Origin: Endomicrobiia bacterium
Lineage (GTDB): Bacteria; Elusimicrobiota; Endomicrobiia; Endomicrobiales; Endomicrobiaceae
Assembly (NCBI GenBank): GCA_025998295.1
Contig: BNVT01000037.1
Location: forward strand, 1 to 10,522
Length of the DNA stretch: 10,522 bases
Direction: 5' to 3'
Of this stretch, positions 1 to 6,576 are shown one piece after another (position 1 is the stretch's first letter; every line of letters starts with the position of its first letter). The notes beneath the pieces were generated by a model that saw nothing but the letters and a program-made list of their open reading frames with translations, made no database searches and was not told the DNA's origin. Position numbers and translations under genes: made by a program.

Positions 1-1
1 A

Positions 2-313
2 CAGCAATATAAGCATGCGACACGCACGAGTGACACAACAGGTGCAGGCGCAGGCATGAATGTAAATAGATTGGCGGTGCTTGGTGGGAGCAGTCCGCAG
101 CCACAGTCACAACCGTCGCAAGGGCAAGATAGTCCGCCGTATGGCAACATTAACGCACAACATATGGCGAACAACGCAGATGTAAGTAGTTTGAGTTCAT
201 TATCTTCTTCATCGATTAGTAGTTCATTAACTAGTAATTCTATGTCTCAATCATCACCGTCGTCAACATTTTCGCCATTTTCACCTTCAACAGTCCAATC
301 TCAAGTAGTTTGA
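2..313 (+). pseudogene. 5' part of the serine-rich protein gene, separated from the rest by an apparent frameshift
   Basis: This frame is open from the window edge (codons from base 2) to a TGA at 311-313, so the gene probably starts to the left of the window. The ATG at 56 is a possible start, but I see no convincing Shine-Dalgarno sequence before it and the codons upstream of it are also open. The peptide begins with a Thr/Gly/Ala hinge (TTGAGAG), then a Gln/Pro/Asn-rich stretch, then a serine-rich tract that continues in another frame after base 291. Comparison with the related internal segment near 931-955 suggests one G is missing between 290 and 291 (TCAA/CAGT here, TCAAGCAGT there). 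Restoring it joins this piece in frame to the 310-3276 reading frame. It could be a real mutation, a phase-variable slip or a sequencing error. I recognise no family. Confidence 0.55.
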
Positions 314-3276
314 GTAGTTTTACATCGAGCAGTTCAACATCGAACTTACTGGTACCACCACTACTACTACCAACACTACATACAACAAATTCATCTTCAA
401 GTAGCTCATCAAGCTCATTATCCTCGTTGTCACCATCATCTCCACCACTTTCATCATCGGCTACTACATTTGTTCCATCGCCATCTTCTTCTTTGTATCT
501 ATCATCGCCTTCTCTTTATCTGTCAATATTTCCTGTTACGTCTTCACCATCGTATTCTTCTTCGTCGTTTTCTAGTTCATCTTTATCGCCAGCATCAGCA
601 TCTCCATCACTTTCATCATCGGCTACTACATTTGTTCCATCGTCATCTTCTTTGCCTCCATCATTGCCTTCCTTCTCGTTTTCTAGTGCACCTTCATCGT
701 TAGTATCAGCGTCTCCATCATCGTCATCTCCTTCATTTTCTCCATTTTCTCCATCGTCACCTTCTTCTTCGTCGTTTTCTAGTTCATCTTCATCATTACC
801 GTCTTCCCAATCACCTTCTTCGTTTCCATCATCATCTTCTTCGTCGTTTTCTAGTTCATCTTTATCGCCAGCATCAGCATCTCCATCATCGTCATCTTAT
901 TCATTTGTTCCATTTTTTCCATCGCCATCTTTACCTTCAAGCAGTCCAAGCTCTAGTAATTTGAGCGGTTCAAGTTTGAGTCCAAGTAATTCGAGCTTAT
1001 CTTCAAGTTCAGTCAGTCCAAGCTCGAGTAGTTCGAGCCCGAAAAGTTCGAGCGTTTCAAGTTCAAGTGGTGGCAAAGATGTAGGTACAAGACATCATAA
1101 GCCATCGCCACTATCATCTTCTTCATCTTTTTTGGATCCATTTTCGTCATCAGATACAAATGGGGAGCATGATGGTTCATATGAGACCGGGACTGATTAT
1201 GCTAAGACTAGGGCAGCTGAGAAGTTAGAGGATATGGATCGGGAGTATCGGGAGGAGATGGAAAAATGGAATCCTGAGGTCGTTGAGGAGAAGTTTGAGG
1301 AGTCACAGCATAATTGTAATACATCGTCATCTTCTTCGTCGCCTTCTTCTTCATCTTCTTCGTCAGCATCAGCATCTCCATCATTGTCTTCTTCATTTTT
1401 TCCATCGTCATCTTCTTCGTCGCCTTCTTCTTCATCTTCTTCTTCGTTTTCGCCATCTTTACCTTCAAGCAGTTCAAGCTCAAGTAATTTGAGCGGTTCA
1501 AACCCGAACAGTTTTACATCGAGTAGTTCAAGCTCAAATGGTGGCACAGGTGCAAGCGTGGTTGGTCTACAACCACCACCACTACTACAACAACCACAAC
1601 TACAACGACGACCATACTTGAGTAGCTCGAGCTCAAGTGGTCGCACAGGTGTAGGTAGTCTATGGCAGTCTGGTCCGCCGCAACAGCCGCCGCGTTACGG
1701 CAATGGCAACCGCAACCAGAATAACGATATCAGACACCTACCATTCGTATCTTATTGGTTGTATTCACCACCGTCTTCTTCTTCAAAGGAGTTACTGAAT
1801 CATTATAATGGCTTCCCGCCACTATTTCTAATGGCGATCCCACAACACTCAACAAGTCAATCTTCATCGAGCTCATCAAATAGCTCGTCAAGCTCATCAT
1901 CCTCGTTGTCATCATCTTCTTCATCTACATCATCGTCATCTTCTTCGTTTTCTAGTTCATCTTTATCATTACCGTCTTCTTCATCACCATCGTCAACACT
2001 TTCGCCATCTTCACCTTTAAGCAGTTCAAGTTCAAGTAGTTTGAACAGTTCAAGCTCATCTTCAAGCCTAAGCTCGAGTAGTTCGAGTTCATCTTCAAGT
2101 TCAGCCAGTCCAAGCTTGAGCAGTTTGAGTTCGAGCAGTTCAAATCCGAGCAGTTCTACATCGAGTAGTTCAAACTCAAGCTCGAGTAGTTCGAGTTCAA
2201 GTGATGGCACAAGTGCAGGAAGCGAAGCTGGTCTGCAACAACGACAGAAATATCAAGAACTACTACTACCACCACCACCACTATTACCACCACCACATAC
2301 AACAAGTTCATCTTCATCGAGCTCATCAAGCAGTTCATCAAGCTCATCATCCTCGTTATCATCGCCATCTAGTGCGTCTTCAAGTAGCTCGCCTTCATCA
2401 TCACCAGCAGCAGCACAACCAGAACGACAAGCGCATATATTCATAGTCGATTTTGGCCATGTTGCCGACATGAGTATCAAATTCGCCGCCGACGCCTTAG
2501 CCGCCACCCACCAAATTATCGACCGCGCCGCCAGCAACGTCTGTACCCTCGCCAGCATCCAAACCATCGCCTCCACCTCTTGCGTCGATGCTAACTCCGC
2601 CTACGCCAACGCCGCCGACGCCTACGCCTTATATAACACCGCCGCCGATGACGACGAAACCGAATACAAATTAAGCAGCATTGTCTGCTACAACATCTGC
2701 GCCACCGCCTGCGACATCATCGCCGCCGCCTGTTGCTGTGCCGAAGCTTTCATCAGTAGAGATACCTCTTTCGTTTCCAAAGAAGAAGAAGGAGGAGCCA
2801 TCAACGTCGCTCTCTACAAAGCCCGCTCCTACGCTGAACACGCCACCGCCTGCAACAACAACACCCGTGCCGTCACCTCCAGACTCGCTCTCGTCCCCAT
2901 AGACTCCTATATCACCATAACCCTCCAGCAGCAGACCAACAAAGATGCCTATACCTGTGAAATATTAAAAAGCGAAGACATCGGTGACGAGACCTATACC
3001 CAGAGGCTCGAGCTCATTCACTCATGCACCTATAACCTAGAAAAAGATGCCTATTTCATCCGTAAAGTGGTCGAAGAAATCAGAGAAATCCCTACTACAA
3101 ACATCATTCGAGCCAACAAAGATAGCTTTACCCGTTGTCTAATCGAAAATCTTGCTACAGAAGTCGATGATATCGTTAAAAAAGCCCAAGGCTTAATCGA
3201 CAAAACCAGAGCATTAGTTGCCAAAACCGCCGTTGCAGGCAGTGTACAAGACTTAAAAGACAAAGAAACCAAATAA
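310..3276 (+). CDS. Giant serine-rich low-complexity protein with an Ala/Cys-rich helical C-terminal domain
   Basis: The frame is open for 988 codons from a TTG at 310. That TTG is unlikely to be the true start, because the frame is already open from about 292 and homologous text continues upstream in another frame. Residues 1 to about 700 are mostly serine, broken by Pro/Leu stretches, short Gly-Thr-Gly hinges, a charged island (nt 1153-1323) and an aromatic island (nt 1726-1860). From about residue 704 (QPERQAHIFIVDFGH) to the end lies a domain of about 285 residues of ordinary complexity. It is Ala-rich and probably helical, with 12 cysteines including a Cys-Cys-Cys at residues 808-810; the serine-rich part has only one cysteine. 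I see no LPXTG motif and no C-terminal membrane helix. The N-terminus is outside the window, so a signal peptide cannot be judged. Codons in 2450-2950 are strikingly C-ending, unlike the AT-rich neighbours. A surface, matrix or adhesin-like role is only a guess from composition. Confidence 0.7.
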   Translation: MSSFTSSSSTSNLLVPPLLLPTLHTTNSSSSSSSSSLSSLSPSSPPLSSSATTFVPSPSSSLYLSSPSLYLSIFPVTSSPSYSSSSFSSSSLSPASASPSLSSSATTFVPSSSSLPPSLPSFSFSSAPSSLVSASPSSSSPSFSPFSPSSPSSSSFSSSSSSLPSSQSPSSFPSSSSSSFSSSSLSPASASPSSSSYSFVPFFPSPSLPSSSPSSSNLSGSSLSPSNSSLSSSSVSPSSSSSSPKSSSVSSSSGGKDVGTRHHKPSPLSSSSSFLDPFSSSDTNGEHDGSYETGTDYAKTRAAEKLEDMDREYREEMEKWNPEVVEEKFEESQHNCNTSSSSSSPSSSSSSSASASPSLSSSFFPSSSSSSPSSSSSSSFSPSLPSSSSSSSNLSGSNPNSFTSSSSSSNGGTGASVVGLQPPPLLQQPQLQRRPYLSSSSSSGRTGVGSLWQSGPPQQPPRYGNGNRNQNNDIRHLPFVSYWLYSPPSSSSKELLNHYNGFPPLFLMAIPQHSTSQSSSSSSNSSSSSSSSLSSSSSSTSSSSSSFSSSSLSLPSSSSPSSTLSPSSPLSSSSSSSLNSSSSSSSLSSSSSSSSSSSASPSLSSLSSSSSNPSSSTSSSSNSSSSSSSSSDGTSAGSEAGLQQRQKYQELLLPPPPLLPPPHTTSSSSSSSSSSSSSSSSSLSSPSSASSSSSPSSSPAAAQPERQAHIFIVDFGHVADMSIKFAADALAATHQIIDRAASNVCTLASIQTIASTSCVDANSAYANAADAYALYNTAADDDETEYKLSSIVCYNICATACDIIAAACCCAEAFISRDTSFVSKEEEGGAINVALYKARSYAEHATACNNNTRAVTSRLALVPIDSYITITLQQQTNKDAYTCEILKSEDIGDETYTQRLELIHSCTYNLEKDAYFIRKVVEEIREIPTTNIIRANKDSFTRCLIENLATEVDDIVKKAQGLIDKTRALVAKTAVAGSVQDLKDKETK
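446..642 (+). repeat. 35-bp exact direct repeat within the serine-rich gene
   Basis: The same 35 bases occur at 446-480 and 608-642. In the main frame both encode a Leu-Ser-Ser-Ser-Ala-Thr-Thr-Phe-Val-Pro-Ser segment. They are among the few exact long repeats in a tract that is otherwise only approximately repetitive, so they point to recent internal duplication. Confidence 0.8.
556..888 (+). repeat. 54-bp exact direct repeat within the serine-rich gene
   Basis: Bases 556-609 and 835-888 are identical over 54 positions and in the same reading frame, encoding a Ser-rich stretch containing SPASASPS. Shorter relatives of the same block, with substitutions, occur near 763 and 1941. Together with the 35-bp repeat this indicates growth of the gene by segmental duplication followed by divergence. 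Confidence 0.8.
1051..2223 (+). repeat. Recurring Gly-Thr-Gly hinge module in the serine-rich protein
   Basis: Four related 33-39 bp segments (1051-1089, 1525-1557, 1621-1659, 2188-2223) encode Ser-Ser-Ser followed by G/D-G/R-(T/K)-(G/S/D)-(A/V)-G/S. Each marks the end of a serine tract and the start of a non-serine segment. A fifth, more diverged relative is at 29-55 in the upstream frame. The regular placement suggests a modular protein of serine linkers and short islands. Confidence 0.6.
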
Positions 3277-3328
3277 GAGACTAAAAAAAACATTAAGCAA
3301 TGGTCTTAAAGTATGTAGCATTCACACT

Positions 3329-3459
3329 CAAACGCACGAGAGCTTTTTTGAGAGCTTTTTTGATTTTTGATTGTTGCAGGCAAGAACTGTAACAACAATC
3401 TATGGAATTTGCTTAAAGGTTAAAGCAACCTCGCCAAAGACTTTTTTCGTGCGTTTGTC
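3329..3459 (+). repeat. Dispersed structured repeat, copy 1
   Basis: The element is bounded by a perfect 11-bp inverted repeat, CAAACGCACGA (3329-3339) and TCGTGCGTTTG (3447-3457). Inside is a second perfect stem, GATTGTTG (3369-3376) with CAACAATC (3393-3400), followed by the conserved core TATGGAATTTGC (3401-3412). A 12-bp unit GAGAGCTTTTTT is tandemly duplicated at 3338-3361. The same ends and core recur at 7546-7663 and, inverted, at 10311-10430. It may be a MITE-like element, a palindromic intergenic repeat, or a structured RNA. Core-to-end lengths differ between copies by amounts that are not multiples of three, which argues against coding. Confidence 0.75.
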
Positions 3460-3503
3460 GTGCTAATCCGGCTATTACTTTGCGAGAAGGTATAAAGCTT
3501 AGA

Positions 3504-3535
3504 ACTGGACAAAAAAGATTGATAAAAGGTCCAGT
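3504..3535. repeat. Small inverted repeat (7-bp stem)
   Basis: ACTGGAC (3504-3510) and GTCCAGT (3529-3535) are perfect complements around an 18-base A-rich loop. There is no T-tract on either side, so it is not a typical intrinsic terminator. It could be a short regulatory stem or protein-binding site, or chance. Confidence 0.35.
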
Positions 3536-3773
3536 GCAATGCTTTGTTTTGGTGAGAGTCTTATAATCTATTGGGTTTGCCTAAAAACTCTAACAAGTTA
3601 CTGTTGCTGTGTTTTTGTTTTGGTACAGATGTTGTTTTTTTTACAGGCAAGATACCTCAAAACAATACCAGTATAACAAATACAAAAACCTACAAAAACA
3701 ATGGGTTTTTAAGGAAGCCCTATTGCAATTTTGTTTGGTATATTTATTTACGCTAGGAAGTTCAGTGTAATTT

Positions 3774-3780
3774 AAGGGAG
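3774..3780 (+). promoter_or_regulatory. Ribosome binding site of the TadZ-like fragment
   Basis: AAGGGAG ends five bases before the ATG at 3786. It is a good Shine-Dalgarno match at the right distance. It supports a genuine translation start here even though the encoded protein lacks the usual N-terminal P-loop of its family. Confidence 0.6.
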
Positions 3781-3785
3781 TATAA

Positions 3786-4028
3786 ATGTTTTTAATAGCC
3801 CCAGGATGTGCTTTACTTTATAGAAATTTGATTGCGCATGGGTTATCTTGTGTAAGCTCAAATAAAAAAGAATTTAGCATTATTCTTGATTTTTCAATTC
3901 CAGGTACAGAAGCTTTTTGGTCTATATATAAAACTGGAACGAAGTATATTGAAGATATACTCCCGGTTTTGTCAAGTATTAATCCTAAAATGTTAAAAAG
4001 TTATTTATCTCCGATGGAAGCAGTATGA
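3786..4028 (+). CDS. tadZ: TadZ/CpaE-like N-terminal fragment without a P-loop (80 aa)
   Basis: TadZ/CpaE proteins are MinD/ParA-type ATPases that localise the Tad pilus machine. The segment FSIILDFSIPGTEAFWSIYK, followed by a Pro-to-Leu helix region ending YLSPMEAV, matches in layout the family's LIDLDL-PG strand and following helices. The start is set by ATG 3786 with AAGGGAG upstream. Where a KGGVGKT Walker A would be expected, the sequence has APGCALLYRNL, so the nucleotide-binding loop appears lost. The protein stops after 80 residues, and what looks like the second half of the same domain starts the next gene in the -1 frame at an ATGA overlap. It is either a split gene with translational coupling or a one-base frameshift in a TadZ-TadA fusion. 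Assignment rests on fold-level resemblance and position before tadA, so it is moderately secure. Confidence 0.55.
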   Translation: MFLIAPGCALLYRNLIAHGLSCVSSNKKEFSIILDFSIPGTEAFWSIYKTGTKYIEDILPVLSSINPKMLKSYLSPMEAV

Positions 4029-5770
4029 TTCTTGGGTTGAAAAATAAAAAACTGAGAGACATAAGCATTGAAAGCATCTTATACCTTATAAATGTTTTGG
4101 AAAGTGAATTTAAATATGTTTTTGTTGTTGCGCCTGACGAAGTCCGCGATGCATTAGGTCTTGTTAAGGAATCAAGGTGCGTTCTTCTTGCCTATATGTC
4201 TGATACGGTGTCTGCCAAAAATGCAATTCTTATTTCGGAAGAGTATAAATCTATAAGTTCTTATATAAATTTTATAACTCTAAAGCTTAATATTGGGTAT
4301 AATTTTTATTCTGATAAATTATTAAATAATTTTGAAGTTTTTAAAGATAATATATATGTAGATTTTGATTGCAATCTACAGGAACATATTCTCTCTCCGG
4401 AATTTTCCTACAGAAATAAATCAAATCCTTATGTCTTAGTTTTGGAAAATATAATTGATGATTATAACTTGAAGAAAAAGACGTCAGGAGTATTCTTGCA
4501 TGATTATTATCAGAATGAAGATGTTTATAAAGAATTAAGAGATGAAATGCAAAAGATGCTTGTGGAGGAAATGAAAGATTATGCCGATGAAACAGATGTT
4601 GAGAAGTTAAAACAAACTGCAAAAAATAAAACAAGTGAAATAATAAAAAAACGCGGACTTATTATGCCTGAAAACATTTTGGACAGACTTTACAAAGAAC
4701 TTTGCGACGATGTTGCTGGGCTTGGCGTTTTAGAAGACTTTTTGAAAGATCCATCAATTACGGAGATAATGATCAACGGATATAAAAACATATTTGTTGA
4801 AAAGAGCGGCAAAATATCGAAAACAAATATAACCTTCCCTGATGGAAAAAGATTAAGAACAGTTATAGACAGAATAGTTTCAAAAGTTGGCAGACATGTT
4901 GATGAATCGTCGCCAATTGTCGATGCAAGACTTCAGGACGGTTCACGCGTTAATGCAGTTATAAGTCCTGTGTCATTAGGTGGAGACATTCTTACAATAA
5001 GAAAATTCTTAAAGAATAAATTAACGCCTGATTCCTTAATTTCTTCAGAAAGTATAAGTAAAGAAATGATTGAGTTTTTAAAAACAGCTGTTATTTTAAA
5101 AAGAAATATCATTGTTTCAGGAGGCACTGGTACAGGGAAAACAACTCTTTTAAATACTATATCGTCATTTATCCCTATAGGGGAAAGATTGATTACTATT
5201 GAAGACTCCGCAGAACTCCAACTTCAGCAGGACCATGTTATAAGACTTGAAAGCAGGCCTAAGTCAACAGAAGGAACAGGAGAGATAAGTATAAGAAGAC
5301 TTGTTGTAAATGCTTTAAGAATGCGTCCGGACAGAATAATTGTAGGCGAATGTCGTTCAGGTGAAGCTCTTGATATGATTCAGGCAATGTCCACCGGACA
5401 TGAAGGAAGCCTTACAACATTACATGCAAATTCTCCCTATGACGCAGCTTCTAGACTTGTAACTATGGTATTAATGTCTGGAATGGATTTGCCAGAACGT
5501 TCTATTATCTCTCAAATTGCATCTGCCATTAATATTATAGTTCAGCTTAGGCGTTACTCGGACGGTTCAAGAAAGATATCTTCAATTTCTGTGATAAATA
5601 AAACAAAAGACGATAGAATATACGAAATCAAACCAGTTTTTCAATTTGATCCAAAATGTTTTGAAAATGGCACTCAAAAAGGAGATTTTGTTTTTACAGG
5701 ATATATACCTGAATTTATTAACACATCTTCTCAAATGGGAGTAAATATAGATATGGGGATTTTTAAATGA
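4025..5770 (+). CDS. tadA: TadA/CpaF secretion ATPase with a TadZ-like N-terminal extension
   Basis: This is the hexameric ATPase that powers Tad/Flp pilus assembly at the inner membrane. Residues about 165-581 cover the length of a normal TadA: a helical bundle (165-240), the N-terminal domain with ITEIMINGYKNIFVEK (245-260), Walker A GGTGTGKT (366-373), Asp box ITIED (390-394), Walker B RIIVGE with Glu442, and His box TTLHAN (464-469). RPDRIIVGECRSGEALDM is the typical CpaF wording with a Cys-Arg-Ser variation. Residues 1 to about 145 are extra. Their strand SEFKYVFVVAP, helix, and RCVLLAYMSDTVSAKNA resemble the second half of a TadZ/CpaE domain. The ATG at 4025 overlaps the previous stop as ATGA, with GGAAG four bases upstream. 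All ATPase motifs are intact, so the enzyme should be functional. It ends in an ATGA overlap with tadB. Confidence 0.93.
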   Translation: MILGLKNKKLRDISIESILYLINVLESEFKYVFVVAPDEVRDALGLVKESRCVLLAYMSDTVSAKNAILISEEYKSISSYINFITLKLNIGYNFYSDKLLNNFEVFKDNIYVDFDCNLQEHILSPEFSYRNKSNPYVLVLENIIDDYNLKKKTSGVFLHDYYQNEDVYKELRDEMQKMLVEEMKDYADETDVEKLKQTAKNKTSEIIKKRGLIMPENILDRLYKELCDDVAGLGVLEDFLKDPSITEIMINGYKNIFVEKSGKISKTNITFPDGKRLRTVIDRIVSKVGRHVDESSPIVDARLQDGSRVNAVISPVSLGGDILTIRKFLKNKLTPDSLISSESISKEMIEFLKTAVILKRNIIVSGGTGTGKTTLLNTISSFIPIGERLITIEDSAELQLQQDHVIRLESRPKSTEGTGEISIRRLVVNALRMRPDRIIVGECRSGEALDMIQAMSTGHEGSLTTLHANSPYDAASRLVTMVLMSGMDLPERSIISQIASAINIIVQLRRYSDGSRKISSISVINKTKDDRIYEIKPVFQFDPKCFENGTQKGDFVFTGYIPEFINTSSQMGVNIDMGIFK

Positions 5771-6576
5771 AAATAATGTTAGTTATTTCCTTATCTGCGT
5801 TTGTATTTTGTTTTGTACGTTTGATTTTTTTACAAATCAAAAAAAAGACAAAGCGTAAAAATAAAAAAAAGTTTAATTTTAAAAACTTGCCTGTTAAGAG
5901 AAAGAAACTCTTAATTTTATTATTGGCATTTCTTTTATTGGCTATTTTACTTAAGAATATTGTCTTTGCGTTAATATTGTGTATTTTATTTCTTTATTTG
6001 GATTGGTATGTAAAAGATAAGAATAAACGCAAACGTACAAATTTAATTGACAAGCAGGTTGTTGAAGCGTTAGCTATTATAAAAAATTCATTGCAAGCTG
6101 GACAATCCCTTCAAAATGCTTTGTTAACGGCTAAAAACGAATTAAACGAGCCTATAAAATTTGAATTTAAACAAATGTCAGACAGTTTGGCTTTAGGGAT
6201 AAGTTTGGATAAAGCTCTTGAAGAATTATCTAGAAAGACAGAAAGTAAAGAATTTAAGCTTATGCTTGATACTACAAGAATATCAAAAGATACCGGAGCA
6301 AGTGTAAAAGATATATTTGATAAAATAATCGATTCGACAAGCCGGAGAATTGATGTACGGTCAAAGATAAACGCCCTGACAGCGCAGGGTAAAATGTCTG
6401 GCAATATTGTAAGCGTTATGCCTTTTATTGTTGTGTTTTTGATGTATATAATTGAGCCTGATATGATAAAACCTTTGTTTGTAACATTACCAGGTAGTGT
6501 TTTGCTGCTTATTGTGGTTGTGATGGTGCTTGCAGGTTCGTTTGTAATAAGAAAAATGACGGAGATTGATTTTTGA
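5767..6576 (+). CDS. tadB: TadB, inner-membrane platform protein of the Tad pilus (GspF/T2SF family)
   Basis: TadB and TadC form the inner-membrane platform on which TadA acts. The 269-residue protein has hydrophobic segments at about 3-23, 47-62, 63-83, 212-230 and 240-262, with a very Lys/Arg-rich cytoplasmic loop at 24-48. The cytoplasmic T2SF domain lies at about 95-205 and contains AIIKNSLQAGQSLQNAL and the DTGASVKDIFDKI region typical of TadB. Segment TAQGKMSGNIVSVMPF leads into the penultimate membrane helix, as usual in the family. Length is slightly short of the common 300 or so because the N-terminal part is compact. The start ATG overlaps the tadA stop by four bases (ATGA), indicating translational coupling. 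Confidence 0.9.
   Translation: MKIMLVISLSAFVFCFVRLIFLQIKKKTKRKNKKKFNFKNLPVKRKKLLILLLAFLLLAILLKNIVFALILCILFLYLDWYVKDKNKRKRTNLIDKQVVEALAIIKNSLQAGQSLQNALLTAKNELNEPIKFEFKQMSDSLALGISLDKALEELSRKTESKEFKLMLDTTRISKDTGASVKDIFDKIIDSTSRRIDVRSKINALTAQGKMSGNIVSVMPFIVVFLMYIIEPDMIKPLFVTLPGSVLLLIVVVMVLAGSFVIRKMTEIDF

Larger units (their letters stand above)
3277..3785. other. Intergenic region between the serine-rich gene and the Tad cluster
   Basis: No convincing gene lies in these 509 bases. The largest open frame (61 codons, 3571-3756) is Asn/Lys/Phe-rich, lacks an ATG start and Shine-Dalgarno, and I take it as chance. The region holds copy 1 of the dispersed structured repeat (3329-3459) and a 7-bp hairpin at 3504-3535. 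It also holds an AAAAACC/GGTTTTT inverted repeat at 3684-3710. Weak promoter-like strings include a perfect TATAAT at 3562-3567 without a good -35 box, and TTGCAA with TATTTA 16 bases later at 3723-3750. Either could serve the Tad operon, but neither is convincing. Confidence 0.6.

Noticed and set aside
22..30. ACGCACGAG at the window start, shared with the end of repeat copy 1
   Set aside because: It is only nine bases inside an open reading frame, with no core or partner arm.
470..703. His/Leu/Arg-rich plus-strand frame within the serine-rich gene
   Set aside because: It is an out-of-frame reading of the TCA/CAT repeats.
1197..2210. Long minus-strand frames rich in Glu/Asp/Leu opposite the serine-rich gene
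   Set aside because: They are the mechanical complement of TCN-rich serine codons (GAN, GAA, GAT) and have no ribosome sites or recognisable domains.
3541..3590. Possible fourth, degenerate copy of the repeat core (AATCTATTGGGTTTGCCTAAA)
   Set aside because: It resembles the AATCTATGGAATTTGCTTAAA of copy 1, but no matching ends or stems surround it, so chance is as likely.
3571..3756. 61-codon frame upstream of the Tad cluster
   Set aside because: It begins at TTG without a Shine-Dalgarno, has low-complexity Asn/Lys/Phe content, and shows no resemblance to a receiver domain or pilin.
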